In this document: one piece after another, positions 16,751 through 24,581 of the stretch
Numbering within the stretch: position 1 is the first letter of the stretch
How the letters are laid out: every line of letters starts with the position of its first letter
Source: Candidatus Saccharimonadota bacterium
GTDB lineage: Bacteria > Patescibacteriota > Saccharimonadia > Saccharimonadales > UBA10212
Length of the DNA stretch: 43,101 nucleotides
Assembly (NCBI GenBank): GCA_016187175.1
Contig: JACPKG010000005.1
Span: 1-43,101, forward strand
Reading direction: 5' to 3'
Position numbers and translations under genes: made by a program
The notes under the pieces: generated by a model
What the model was told of the DNA's origin: nothing
Database searches by the model: none
The model's input: the letters and a program-made list of their open reading frames with translations, nothing else

Positions 16751-16827
16751 TTTAGCTGATAGTTCATAGCTGATAGCAGCTCATATTTAAAAGCTAACGG
16801 CCAACGGCTAAATGCTAACTGCTGGGC
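16751..16827. repeat. Long degenerate heptamer tract between ftsA and ftsZ
   Basis: Eleven consecutive 7-base units, among them TTTAGCT, GATAGTT, CATAGCT, GATAGCA, then GCTAACG, GCCAACG, GCTAAAT, GCTAACT, GCTGGGC; consensus GCTANNN. It covers most of the ftsZ upstream spacer, so it lies in the ftsA-ftsZ transcript. The remaining bases to 16936 show no gene. Confidence 0.8.
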
Positions 16828-16936
16828 TTTTGCAAAGCTCATTCTAAATAATTATATGCAAAAGCCGTGTGTGAATGCAATTGATACTCAAGCTAAGATT
16901 GTCTTAAATAGCCTGAACAAAAAAATACCGCGTAGT

Positions 16937-18178
16937 TTATTGTCGGCGTTTGAAACGGGCCAAAAAACTATTCAGGGGCGACTTAACAGATTGGAACAGA
17001 CCGCTTTGGATTTCATCAAACATACCGGAAGCCGGCGGTCCAAGATACATATCAAGCAACATCAGACCAACGGCTGGCGCAAAAGTCGGACCATCCAGAC
17101 CATCGACAATTTTAGGAACTTGTTTCCAGCTGCCAACCCGAGCTGGCAGCTCCAAAGTTTCTTTGGCCAAGTCTGATAAACCAGGTAGATTGGCGCTGCC
17201 ACCCACCAAAACTACACCTCCGGGAAGTTTTTTAGAACGGTGGATTTTTTTAAACTCCCTGTCAACGTACTCTAATATTTCTTCCACACGAGCGCCGGCT
17301 ATGATACGCATCATATCACGGTCAAAACGCACCTCTTCGCCACCCTTAACAAAACTACCTTCGCCGCTAACCCGTTTGCTCAGCGAGGCATGCTTAACTT
17401 TTATAAGCTCAGCCACGTCCAGATCAGTTCTAAGGCCGATAGCCAGATCATTAGTGATGTGGTTACCGCCCATCGGTATAACAGCGATGTGTTCCACTTC
17501 CCCATCCTCTATCACTACCACATTGGTAGTCGCTGCGCCAATATCTATCACCGCTACGCCGGACTCTTTTTGTTTACGGTCCAAAACTGCTTCAGCGGCG
17601 GCCAAGCTGCTGACAGTCCGATGCGCAGCCCGTAACTCGGCCCGGGATAAGACTTGCTCCAGCATTTTCAGAGCCGGCGCAGCTGCTAGCAGTATATGCG
17701 TATCAACTTCTAAGCGCACACCACGCATGCCCACTGGATCTTTGACGTTTTCTTGTCCATCAAGGTGATAATTTTTGGCAAAGACCTGAATAATGTCCTT
17801 ATTGGGCGGCAATTGGATGATGGTGGCCGCCTCTTCGGCGCGTAGCCGATCATCGACAGATATTTCACGATCTGGCGAACTGATGGCAATTACACCCTTA
17901 CTGTTAATCCCCTGTACATGGGCGCCGTTAACATTGGTGGTGGCCGCTTTAATTTCTTTTCCGGATACTCGTTCCGCCTCTGTTACAGCTTTAACTACGG
18001 CCTCAACGACTTCATCAACATGGGCAACGTTGCCCCTGCGCATGCCGCTGTTTGGCACCTCAGAAAAGGCGATAATGCTAGGCAGGGGTGCATCAGGTGT
18101 CAGTTCACCAACCACACATCTGACAGCGGTAGTTCCGATATCTAGGCCGACAAAATAGCTGAACTTTTCTTCACTCAT
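16937..18178 (-). CDS. ftsA: Cell division protein FtsA
   Basis: Actin-like protein that tethers FtsZ to the membrane. 413 residues. Phosphate-1 motif VGLDIGTTAVRCVVGE near residue 10, the 1C domain following (SVDDRLRAEEAATII), phosphate-2 AVIDIGAATTNVVVIEDGE near residue 207, adenosine motif PGGVVLVGGSANLPGL near 325. The C-terminus MFDEIQSGLFQSVKSPLNSFLARFKRRQ ends in a basic amphipathic helix fitting a membrane-targeting sequence. A promoter with a 17-base spacer lies upstream, and the roughly 45-base leader holds a heptamer tract. ftsZ follows. Confidence 0.96.
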   Translation of the reverse strand: MSEEKFSYFVGLDIGTTAVRCVVGELTPDAPLPSIIAFSEVPNSGMRRGNVAHVDEVVEAVVKAVTEAERVSGKEIKAATTNVNGAHVQGINSKGVIAISSPDREISVDDRLRAEEAATIIQLPPNKDIIQVFAKNYHLDGQENVKDPVGMRGVRLEVDTHILLAAAPALKMLEQVLSRAELRAAHRTVSSLAAAEAVLDRKQKESGVAVIDIGAATTNVVVIEDGEVEHIAVIPMGGNHITNDLAIGLRTDLDVAELIKVKHASLSKRVSGEGSFVKGGEEVRFDRDMMRIIAGARVEEILEYVDREFKKIHRSKKLPGGVVLVGGSANLPGLSDLAKETLELPARVGSWKQVPKIVDGLDGPTFAPAVGLMLLDMYLGPPASGMFDEIQSGLFQSVKSPLNSFLARFKRRQ

Positions 18179-18182
18179 GCCA

Positions 18183-18217
18183 GTTGTTTTTTGTCCATTG
18201 CTTTTTGCTTTTTGCTT
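18183..18217. repeat. Degenerate heptamer tract in the ftsA leader
   Basis: Units GTTGTTT, TTTGTCC, ATTGCTT, TTTGCTT, TTTGCTT; consensus TTTGCTT. In the transcript it would be a purine-rich leader (AAGCAAA) ending 5 bases before the ftsA start, which has no ordinary Shine-Dalgarno. Confidence 0.75.
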
Positions 18218-18229
18218 GCTTGTAATTTC

Positions 18230-18258
18230 AGTATACCGCTACTGCTTGTCTTCGGCAA
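18230..18258 (-). promoter_or_regulatory. Promoter of ftsA
   Basis: Minus strand: -35 TTGCCG (18258-18253), 17-base spacer, -10 TATACT (18235-18230). Transcription would start near 18223, giving a leader of about 45 bases. Confidence 0.65.
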
Positions 18259-18260
18259 GC

Positions 18261-18295
18261 ATAGGTTGCAGGTTGTAGGTTACAGGTTACAGACA
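18261..18295. repeat. Degenerate heptamer tract between map and ftsA
   Basis: Units ATAGGTT, GCAGGTT, GTAGGTT, ACAGGTT, ACAGACA; consensus RNAGGTT. It lies between the map 3' end and the ftsA promoter. Confidence 0.8.
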
Positions 18296-18316
18296 AAAAT
18301 ACCGCCGATTGAGCGG
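18294..18316 (-). terminator. Possible terminator after map
   Basis: Minus strand CCGC, seven-base loop, GCGG, then TATTTTTG. The stem is only four pairs, but the GC stem plus T run and the place about 30 bases after the map stop fit a weak intrinsic terminator. Confidence 0.35.
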
Positions 18317-18344
18317 GGGCTTTTGGCGAAAATGGCAAAGCTTG

Positions 18345-19094
18345 TTACAGAGCCGTAAGTATCTCAGCCCCTTTCTCTGTAACCAGCACGGTATGCTCAA
18401 AGTGGGCACCGATTGAGCCGTCCCGCATAACGACTGTCCAACCGTCTTTGGCTGTATCAATATGCCAGTCTCCCAGTGAGGCCATCGGCTCAATTGCCAA
18501 GGTCACGCCGGCCGGTAGCACCGGCCCGGTGCCAGTAACGCCATAATTAGGAATATTAGGCTCTTCGTGGATTTTGTCACCAATAGCATGGCCAACAAGA
18601 TCGCGGATAATACCCAATTTATATCTATCGAGTACGTCCTGGGTGGCCGCTGATATGTCCCCAACTCGTGTCCCGTTACCCCTTATGGCGTTAATGCCAG
18701 CCTCTAGGGCCTTTCTGGTGCCCTCCAACAGCCGTTTAACGTCGGCGGGCGGGGTTAGGCCTGCATAGACACTGACAGCAGAATCAAGGATGAGATTTTT
18801 ATAACCCACTGTAAGATCGAGATTGACAATGTCGCCTTCTTTGATAGGCCTTTTGCCCGGCATACCATGAACAATACCTTCATTGACCGAAATACACATA
18901 ACATTGTCGAAGCCTTCGTATCCTTGAAGCACTGGCTGCAAACCAGCTTTTTTAATCTCGGCGGCAGCCATATCGGCTATCTCTTTCGGGGAGACACCAG
19001 GTTGGGTTTGAGCGGCTAAATCTTGCAGAATTTGGGCCAGCTTCTTGCCACCCTGTCTCATAGCCTCAATTTCAGCCGAAGTTTTAGCCCGCAT
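18345..19094 (-). CDS. map: Methionine aminopeptidase type I
   Basis: Removes the initiator methionine after deformylation; a cytoplasmic two-metal enzyme. 249 residues from ATG 19094 (MRAKTSAEIEAM), preceded by GGGAAG at suitable spacing; a TTG start at 19118 is less likely. Metal and active-site residues are visible: His in VHGMPG, Asp in VNLDLTVGYKNLILDSA (two Asp), His in GHAIGDKIHEEPNIPNYG, Glu in LAIEPMAS and Glu in HFEHTVLV. It overlaps the end of adk by 11 bases, a remnant of the secY-adk-map order. With def and fmt in this window it completes the N-terminal methionine pathway. Confidence 0.96.
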   Translation of the reverse strand: MRAKTSAEIEAMRQGGKKLAQILQDLAAQTQPGVSPKEIADMAAAEIKKAGLQPVLQGYEGFDNVMCISVNEGIVHGMPGKRPIKEGDIVNLDLTVGYKNLILDSAVSVYAGLTPPADVKRLLEGTRKALEAGINAIRGNGTRVGDISAATQDVLDRYKLGIIRDLVGHAIGDKIHEEPNIPNYGVTGTGPVLPAGVTLAIEPMASLGDWHIDTAKDGWTVVMRDGSIGAHFEHTVLVTEKGAEILTAL

Positions 19095-19665
19095 CAACGC
19101 TTCCCAAGGTCGGCTCAATTTTCATTTTCTTTTCTAATACTTTGCGGATGCTAGTTTCTACTTCTTCTGGCGAGCCCTCTCCATCCACTTCGTCAACTTT
19201 GCAACCCTTCTTTTCAAAATAGCGTATGGCCGGTATCACGGACTGCTCATAAAACTTAAAGCGGCCCGCTATGGCTGATCTTTTATCATCATGGCGGCTA
19301 CGTAGCTGCAATCTCTTAAGTGCAGACTGCCGCGAAAGTTTGATGTGAATAATGGCGGTTAGCTTAAGCTGTCCGGTCTTTATCTTTTGAACTAACCAGC
19401 GGGACTGGTTAACATTGCGCGGCGTACCGTCTAAGATAAATTCGTTCTGGCTAGCGCCAATTTTATTGAACTCGGCCTCTAGCAACGGAAAAAGCTCTTC
19501 ATCGCTGACTAGCTGCCCAGCATCCAGCCTGGCTTTAATGCCCGGGTCACTCATGTTACGACGCAGGACTTCGCCGCTGGAAAGAGCTGGCCAACCGGTG
19601 CGTTTGGCCAGCAGGGCCGCCTGGGTACCTTTGCCCGAACCGGCTATCCCCAAAAAAATGATCAC
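19084..19665 (-). CDS. adk: Adenylate kinase, short form
   Basis: Interconverts ATP and AMP with two ADP. 193 residues, starting GTG 19665. P-loop GIAGSGKGTQAALLA (6-20), the AMP-binding region SSGEVLRRNMSDPG, and the FILDGTPRNVNQSRWL motif (family usually LDGFPRT, so Thr replaces Phe). The LID region is short and has no zinc cysteines: RLQLRSRHDDKRSAIAGRFKFYEQ. The C-terminus is charged. Coupled to map by overlap, as in the ribosomal-protein operon of most bacteria, though no other members of that operon are here. Confidence 0.92.
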   Translation of the reverse strand: MIIFLGIAGSGKGTQAALLAKRTGWPALSSGEVLRRNMSDPGIKARLDAGQLVSDEELFPLLEAEFNKIGASQNEFILDGTPRNVNQSRWLVQKIKTGQLKLTAIIHIKLSRQSALKRLQLRSRHDDKRSAIAGRFKFYEQSVIPAIRYFEKKGCKVDEVDGEGSPEEVETSIRKVLEKKMKIEPTLGSVDAG

Positions 19666-19669
19666 TTTT

Positions 19670-20119
19670 TTAACTTTCTAATTCTTGTTTCACTAGCTGT
19701 GCGATGACTGCGCCGTCGGCTGACGCACCAGCTTTGGCTTTCACGGCACCGATAATCTGACCGACGTTTGGCATGGTCGAGTTGTCTATTTTAGCAATTT
19801 CTTCTTTAACAAGGTTTACAATGGCCGCTTCATCCATTGGCTCGGGCAGATACTCTTCGATTATCCTTTTTTCGGCCAGTTCGGCCTGCGCCCGCTCGGC
19901 AGAGCCACCCTTTTGATAAATATCGGCCGCTTCTTGGCGCTTCTTGGCTTCGCGGGCTAGCACTTTTTGAATTTGCTGGTCACTTAATTTCCGGTCAGCA
20001 GTCTTTAACGCTACAGCCTCGTACTGCAAAGCGTTCTTTAATCCTCGAAGGACTTCGGTTCGAACTTTGTCACCTGCCAACATGGCAGACTTTAGATCTT
20101 TGTTTAGTCGATCTTCCAT
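19670..20119 (-). CDS. yqeY: GatB/YqeY-domain protein
   Basis: 149 residues matching the YqeY family, related to the C-terminal tRNA-binding domain of GatB. Characteristic parts: N-terminal LNKDLKSAMLAGDKVRTEVLRGLKNAL, the KRQEAADIYQKGGSAERAQAELAEKRIIEEYLPEPM stretch and the end NVGQIIGAVKAKAGASADGAVIAQLVKQEL. Role is not established; a tRNA-linked function is suspected. AGGTGAG precedes the ATG. It follows rpsU by 7 bases, the widely conserved rpsU-yqeY pair, and adk follows 4 bases after. Confidence 0.93.
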   Translation of the reverse strand: MEDRLNKDLKSAMLAGDKVRTEVLRGLKNALQYEAVALKTADRKLSDQQIQKVLAREAKKRQEAADIYQKGGSAERAQAELAEKRIIEEYLPEPMDEAAIVNLVKEEIAKIDNSTMPNVGQIIGAVKAKAGASADGAVIAQLVKQELES

Positions 20120-20126
20120 GGCTCAC

Positions 20127-20339
20127 CTATCTACCGAGTTTTAGCTTCTTTATTTTGGCGGCTTTGCGTTGATTGCGCAAAATAGCCCTGATTCGTCGGT
20201 CGCGTTTGCTCACCGGTTTTTCAAAATACTGAGCCGCTTTAGCTTCGGCTAACACACCGGCCTGCTGTACCTTACGCGAAAACCGGCGTAGCAGATTTTC
20301 TACCGATTCTTTACCATCTTTACGTGTAACTTGTATCAT
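20127..20339 (-). CDS. rpsU: 30S ribosomal protein bS21
   Basis: Small-subunit protein near the anti-Shine-Dalgarno region of 16S rRNA. 70 residues: MIQVTRKDGKESVENLLRRF is the family N-terminus, then FEKPVSKRDRRIRAILRNQRKA and a basic tail. Complete and unremarkable. GGGG lies immediately before the ATG. First gene of the rpsU-yqeY-adk-map run. Confidence 0.95.
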   Translation of the reverse strand: MIQVTRKDGKESVENLLRRFSRKVQQAGVLAEAKAAQYFEKPVSKRDRRIRAILRNQRKAAKIKKLKLGR

Positions 20340-20404
20340 TACCCCGACATTGTACGTAATGCGTCAGTGTAAGTAAAGTGAGCAACAGATAGCAATCGGC
20401 GATG

Positions 20405-20460
20405 AGCCGTTAGCTAACAGCTATAAGCTACTGGCTACTAGCTATTGGCTAGTTAGAGTT
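20405..20460. repeat. Degenerate heptamer tract at the 3' end of the winged-helix gene
   Basis: Eight units AGCCGTT, AGCTAAC, AGCTATA, AGCTACT, GGCTACT, AGCTATT, GGCTAGT, TAGAGTT; consensus AGCTANY. Because AGCT is itself palindromic the tract can fold on itself. It supplies the stop codon (20453-20455) of the regulator gene. Confidence 0.85.
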
Positions 20461-20752
20461 GTTGTCTCTTACTCTGGGCCGCCCGCTGTGACTTCAAAAC
20501 AATGCTTTGCAGTTCTTTGAATATTGGGAAGTGTTTGTTAGTGTAGTAAATCTTGGTGTTGCTTTGGCGCTCACTGATTAAAAAGCCGATCTTCTCCATT
20601 CGTTTCAGTTCACGCTGGATGTTGCCGGCGTCCTCCTTAATAAGTTTGGCCAGACCTCTGACGTGTGTCTTAAAATCGGGATATTTAGCATAGACTACTA
20701 TTATCTTTCTGCGCACTCTGGACGTGATGAATGTATCTAACACCAACTGCAC
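20453..20752 (-). CDS. Winged helix-turn-helix transcriptional regulator (ArsR/MarR-like)
   Basis: 99 residues, GTG start. The core reads VRGLAKLIKEDAGNIQRELKRMEKIGFLISERQSNTKIYYTNKHFPIFKEL: a helix-turn-helix with recognition helix AGNIQRELKRMEKIG followed by a beta wing (ERQSNTKIYYTN). No metal-binding cysteines, no ligand domain. This short form is common in CPR and archaeal genomes and often accompanies nucleotidyltransferase toxins, but none is near. Divergent from priA; TATACT at 20783-20778 (minus strand) could be its -10. Targets unknown. Confidence 0.8.
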   Translation of the reverse strand: MQLVLDTFITSRVRRKIIVVYAKYPDFKTHVRGLAKLIKEDAGNIQRELKRMEKIGFLISERQSNTKIYYTNKHFPIFKELQSIVLKSQRAAQSKRQQL

Positions 20753-20827
20753 CTTTTCGTTAACTGATTCGACGTAAAGTATACATCATTCGCCCCATGC
20801 GGGGCAAGCAGATAGTCATCTTCCTTG

Positions 20828-20833
20828 TAGAAT
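20828..20833 (+). promoter_or_regulatory. -10 hexamer of priA, placed for a leaderless mRNA
   Basis: TAGAAT followed by exactly six bases and the ATG, so the expected +1 is the A of the start codon. No -35 is recognised. Confidence 0.5.
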
Positions 20834-20839
20834 TAAAGG

Positions 20840-22786
20840 ATGAGATTCTATCAGGTTCTTTTGGCTGATAGCCATTATCACAGCAGCAACCCGCTGACTT
20901 ACAGCTCTAAAAGCAAGCTCCAGCTTCTAAGCGTGGTAACGGTGCCATTGCAAAAACACTTGGCCAGTGGTTTTGTGATACGCGGAGTCAATAAGCCAGA
21001 TTTTAAAACCAAGCGCATTAAAGCGCTAATGAGCAGCCAGCCGTTGCCGACCCATTGTCTTAAACTGGCCCATTGGCTGGCGGATTACTATTGCACTACA
21101 CTCAGTGACGCCATGCGCCAGTTCGCGCCCAGCCGTCCAACTGTCCGGCGCTCGAGGACCGAGCCTGATCAATTCATCACTACGCCAGCCGTTCAGATTG
21201 AGTTTGACCTATCCCTAACCGCCGACCAAAAGCGGGCAATCAAACGAATCACTAATTTAAAAACAACAACCGCGCTGCTGCACGGTGATACAGGCACGGG
21301 CAAAACTAGGGTTTATCTGGAACTGTCCCGTGAGGTACTTGATAGCGGTCGCTCCATTATATTATTGACTCCAGAAATCGCTCTGACTACCCAACTGGCG
21401 GCAGCCGTAGAACAGCTACTGCCCCACCCCACCTACGTCCTGCATTCCCAACTAAGCGCCGCTAAACGCAAACAGCTGTGGTTTCAAATTTTAGAAGCTA
21501 GCGAACCGGTGGTGATTATCGGGCCACGCTCAGCTTTGTTTGCACCGGTTAAAGATCTAGGTTTAATCATAGCCGACGAAGCCCACGAACCAGCCTACAA
21601 ACAGGAACAGTCGCCACGCTATCATGCTATGCGCGTCGCCAGCCAGTTAGGTGTTATAACTGATGCCAAGGTAATTTTAGGCAGTGCTACGCCGTCTGTT
21701 GTGGACTATTATCTGGCCGAACAGCACAGATCAGTGGTCCGAATGAAATCGTTGGCCGTCAAACACTTCCATGGCCAGCCGCTGGTCGAGGTCATTGACA
21801 TCAAAGACAGAGGCAACTTTAGCCGTAATCCCTACCTATCCAATCAGTTGATCGAGACCATGAATCAGGAGCTGGCGGCCAAAAAACAAGTTATGATTTA
21901 CCTAAACCGCCGTGGCTCAGCACGTCTTATTCTTTGCAGCCACTGCGCTTGGCAGCTAATCTGCCCGCACTGTGATATTCCGCTGGTGTATCACGGCGAC
22001 CAGCACCTTGTCCGCTGTCACATCTGTGGCTATAAGCAGATGCCGCCACTGGAGTGCCCTACGTGTCACAATCCGGATATTATCTACCGCGGCATTGGTA
22101 CTAAAGCGTTGATTGAAAATATCGCTAAACTGTTCCCGCAGTATCGCCTGCAGCGTTTTGACAGCGATAATGTCGCCGGCGAGCGTGTCAATGAGGTTTA
22201 CTCTAAGCTGCGCGGCGGCGAAGTTGATATCTTGGTAGGCACCCAGTTGTTGGCCAAAGGTTTTGATTTGCCCAAACTAAGCCTGGTGGGTATTATTGCA
22301 GCCGAAACTTCCCTGGCTCTGCCCGATTACACCTCCGAGGAAAGAGCCTTTCAACTGCTTTATCAGGTCATTGGCCGTGTTGGGCGCGGTCACGGCCGGG
22401 GACACGTAGTTATCCAAAGTCTGGACCCTAAAAATATCGTCGTCCAAAGCGCACTCAAGCGTGACTGGCTAAAATTTTACAAACACGCCTTGGCCGAGCG
22501 CCAAGCTTTTCGCTTTCCGCCTTTTAGCTACCTGATGCAGTTAACTTGTAGAAGACTGACCCTAGACGGCGCCCAAACAGCTGCCGAAAACTTAAAAAAG
22601 AAACTGGCTCGGCAAAAGTTGCCGGTTGAAATTATCGGGCCAACTCCAAATTTCTACGCCCGCCGTGGGCAATATTACTACTACCAGCTTGTTTGTAAAA
22701 GCAAGGATCGCGACCATCTGGTTGCTCTAGCCAAAGAAGTTCCAGCCGATTGGACTGTTGACTTAGACCCCATAAATTTGCTGTGA
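20840..22786 (+). CDS. priA: Primosomal replication restart helicase PriA
   Basis: 3'-5' DNA helicase that reloads the replisome at stalled forks. 648 residues, shorter than E. coli PriA (732). N-terminal 3'BD-like domain to about residue 110, then Walker A LLHGDTGTGKTRVYLEL near 147, Walker B/DEAH in LIIADEAHEPAYKQEQSPRYHAMRVA, motif III ILGSATPSVVDYY. Eight cysteines in four CxxC pairs (CSHC, CPHC, CHIC, CPTC) form the zinc insertion, followed by GIGTKALIENIAKLFP and GTQLLAKGFD, then QVIGRVGRG. Stop is TGA. First of the conserved priA-def-fmt order. Confidence 0.97.
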   Translation: MRFYQVLLADSHYHSSNPLTYSSKSKLQLLSVVTVPLQKHLASGFVIRGVNKPDFKTKRIKALMSSQPLPTHCLKLAHWLADYYCTTLSDAMRQFAPSRPTVRRSRTEPDQFITTPAVQIEFDLSLTADQKRAIKRITNLKTTTALLHGDTGTGKTRVYLELSREVLDSGRSIILLTPEIALTTQLAAAVEQLLPHPTYVLHSQLSAAKRKQLWFQILEASEPVVIIGPRSALFAPVKDLGLIIADEAHEPAYKQEQSPRYHAMRVASQLGVITDAKVILGSATPSVVDYYLAEQHRSVVRMKSLAVKHFHGQPLVEVIDIKDRGNFSRNPYLSNQLIETMNQELAAKKQVMIYLNRRGSARLILCSHCAWQLICPHCDIPLVYHGDQHLVRCHICGYKQMPPLECPTCHNPDIIYRGIGTKALIENIAKLFPQYRLQRFDSDNVAGERVNEVYSKLRGGEVDILVGTQLLAKGFDLPKLSLVGIIAAETSLALPDYTSEERAFQLLYQVIGRVGRGHGRGHVVIQSLDPKNIVVQSALKRDWLKFYKHALAERQAFRFPPFSYLMQLTCRRLTLDGAQTAAENLKKKLARQKLPVEIIGPTPNFYARRGQYYYYQLVCKSKDRDHLVALAKEVPADWTVDLDPINLL

Positions 22787-22788
22787 GC

Positions 22789-22851
22789 AAATTAGTAAAC
22801 AGTAATCAACTATTAGTAATTAGCTACCTTCTATTTACTAGTTTCTAGTTT
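22789..22851. repeat. Degenerate heptamer tract between priA and def
   Basis: Nine units AAATTAG, TAAACAG, TAATCAA, CTATTAG, TAATTAG, CTACCTT, CTATTTA, CTAGTTT, CTAGTTT. The first half (TAATTAG class) is complementary to the second (CTAGTTT class), so the RNA folds as an imperfect hairpin and ends in TTTTT: a likely terminator after priA. Confidence 0.75.
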
Positions 22852-22853
22852 TT

Positions 22854-22890
22854 CCTTGCTTGTTTATACTATTTAGGGTGTCAAGCAAGG
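22854..22890 (+). promoter_or_regulatory. def promoter and start codon enclosed by a 9-bp inverted repeat
   Basis: CCTTGCTTG (22854-22862) and CAAGCAAGG (22882-22890) are perfectly complementary. Between them lie TATACT (22865-22870) and, seven bases later, the GTG start of def. Either an operator over the promoter, or an RNA hairpin that hides the start in readthrough transcripts from priA. Confidence 0.5.
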
Positions 22891-23453
22891 ACTTAATTAT
22901 TACTCTACCTCATCCGCATCTGTACCAAAAATCGCGTAAAGTCGGCTTAATTACTGATGAGCTACGTCGAGTCATAGACAATATGAAAGCGGCGACACTA
23001 GATTGGGAAGCTAGCCGGCCGCACGAAGTCGGCGTGGCCCTGGCCGCTATCCAGATCGACCAACCCTACAAAGTTATCATCATCCGTAACAATTTCGACA
23101 ATAAGCGGGATCGCAGCTTTAGTGTTTTTATCAACCCGCAGATTGTTAAAACTGAGGGCGAAATCAGCGAAGATTACGAAGGCTGCCTAAGCGTTAAGGA
23201 TATTTACGGCAAGGTTCCCCGCCGTAGTAAAGTCCGGCTGCGGGCGATGGATGAGCACGGCCGGATTGTACGAGTCAAGGCGGAGGGGTTTTTGGCCCGA
23301 GTCATTCAACACGAAATTGATCACTTAAGTGGCCAGGTCTTTGTAGATCACATCAAGGTTAAAACTGGCGCTTTTTATAAATTAGCGCCAGATGGAAAAT
23401 TAAGTCCTATAGATTATGAACAAATCCAAAAATCTCACATTTTCCGCACTTAG
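22878..23453 (+). CDS. def: Peptide deformylase
   Basis: Removes the formyl group from new proteins with an active-site metal. 191 residues from GTG 22878; a TTG at 22860 would add six residues overlapping the promoter. All three motifs: GVALAAIQI (motif 1, family GxGLAAxQ), EGCLS with the metal cysteine, and QHEIDHLSG with the two metal histidines and catalytic Glu. The protein is somewhat longer at the N-terminus than minimal deformylases (LHKSRKVGLIT type region is normal). Between priA and fmt, as in many bacteria; 147 bases separate it from the fmt start. Confidence 0.95.
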   Translation: MSSKDLIITLPHPHLYQKSRKVGLITDELRRVIDNMKAATLDWEASRPHEVGVALAAIQIDQPYKVIIIRNNFDNKRDRSFSVFINPQIVKTEGEISEDYEGCLSVKDIYGKVPRRSKVRLRAMDEHGRIVRVKAEGFLARVIQHEIDHLSGQVFVDHIKVKTGAFYKLAPDGKLSPIDYEQIQKSHIFRT

Positions 23454-23600
23454 GCTAGTTTTGGTACGACGCTGCGAAGCGCAAGCGAGGCGTATATGAC
23501 ATACGCTGAGTGCGCATCGCCAAGCGGCAAGCCGAAAATAGCCAAGAAGACAGCGGTGCGGCCAGCTGCGCTGGACGGCAGGCTGGCTGGTGCGGGGGAT

Positions 23601-24515
23601 GTGAGGCTGGTCTTTTTCGGTAGCGGGCCAGTCGCCGCGGCCAGCTTGCGGCTTTTGGCGGCTGATTTTGATTTTGAAGCCGTAATTACTAAACCAAAGC
23701 CGGCGCATCACCATGGCGGCTCGCCGGTTGTGGAGCTGGCCAAGCAGCTGAAACTGCCGATTTATACTGCCAGCAATAAAACGGAGCTCGATGCAATATT
23801 CACTAGCCAGAGATTTCTCAGCCGGCTGGGGGTTTTAATTGACTTTGGCATCATTATTTCACCAAAAGTCATAGACTATTTCCCATTAGGGATTATCAAT
23901 AGCCATTTTTCGGTCCTGCCGCAGTGGCGCGGTGCTGATCCGATTACCTTCGCTGTCCTTTCCGGCCAAAAAACCACTGGAGTCAGCTTGATGCTGCTAG
24001 TCGAAAAAATGGACGAAGGCCCTTTGCTGGCTTACGCGCAGTACGAGATGTCGCAAGATGTAACGACGCCCAAATTAACACAGGAACTTATAAAAATCAG
24101 TCATGGCCTGCTTCAGGAAACCCTGCCCAAATATCTGGCTGGCGAACTTCAGCCAGTACCACAATCGGCTACCGGATATGAAACGTCATATTCGCGGAGA
24201 CTGGTAAAGCAAGACGGTGTCGTGGATTGGAATAAATCAGCTGACCAATTAGAGCGAGAGGTCAGAGCATATGCCGGCTGGCCTAAAAGCCAAGCCAAAA
24301 TTTTCGGACATGATGTAATTATTACAAAAGCCCGGGTTGCAAATAGTCAGAAAGATGGAGATTTGGTTATGTTTTGTGGCCCTGGCCCCAACGCCGAAGG
24401 GTCGGGGTTCCGACTAGAACGTCGGAGGTGGTTAGAAATACAACAATTAATTGCACCTTCAGGTCGAAAAATAACGGGTGCTGACTTTCTCCGTGGATAT
24501 TCGTCCGGAAGATAG
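23601..24515 (+). CDS. fmt: Methionyl-tRNA formyltransferase, altered 3' end
   Basis: Formylates initiator Met-tRNA with 10-formyl-THF. 304 residues from GTG 23601 (VRLVFFGSGPV), with GGGGGA just before; the frame is open to an ATG at 23496 but that extension is Ala/Arg-rich, unlike the family. Catalytic site: Asn and His in INSHFSVLPQWRGADPI, Asp in VEKMDEGPLL. The C-terminal oligonucleotide-binding domain is present (VDWNKSADQLEREVRAYAGWPKS) but residues near CGPGPNAEGSGFRLERRR look inserted and coincide with hairpin DNA (24384-24425). It ends ITGADFLRGYSSGR; an in-frame, synonymously different ISGADFLRGYQK follows 66 bases later. Confidence 0.93.
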   Translation: MRLVFFGSGPVAAASLRLLAADFDFEAVITKPKPAHHHGGSPVVELAKQLKLPIYTASNKTELDAIFTSQRFLSRLGVLIDFGIIISPKVIDYFPLGIINSHFSVLPQWRGADPITFAVLSGQKTTGVSLMLLVEKMDEGPLLAYAQYEMSQDVTTPKLTQELIKISHGLLQETLPKYLAGELQPVPQSATGYETSYSRRLVKQDGVVDWNKSADQLEREVRAYAGWPKSQAKIFGHDVIITKARVANSQKDGDLVMFCGPGPNAEGSGFRLERRRWLEIQQLIAPSGRKITGADFLRGYSSGR

Positions 24516-24550
24516 CCCCGAGTGTCGGATTCATTCCGCACCCGGCGGCG

Positions 24551-24577
24551 ATAAGGAACCGCGAAAGGGTTCCTTAT
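24551..24577. repeat. Hairpin of the same family as 2628-2652, after fmt
   Basis: ATAAGGAACC (24551-24560) and GGTTCCTTAT (24568-24577) form a perfect 10-bp stem with loop GCGAAAG. It lies between the fmt stop and the leftover C-terminal codons, so it marks the element that separates them. Confidence 0.7.
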
Positions 24578-24581
24578 GTTT

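Noticed and set aside
16950-17768. Open frame of 272 codons antisense to ftsA
   Set aside because: FtsA on the minus strand is certain; the antisense product is low-complexity Ser/Arg/Pro.
23496-23600. 35-codon N-terminal extension of fmt
   Set aside because: Fmt begins directly at the VRLVFFG strand; the extension is Ala/Arg/Lys-rich and lies in a repeat-like GC-rich segment.
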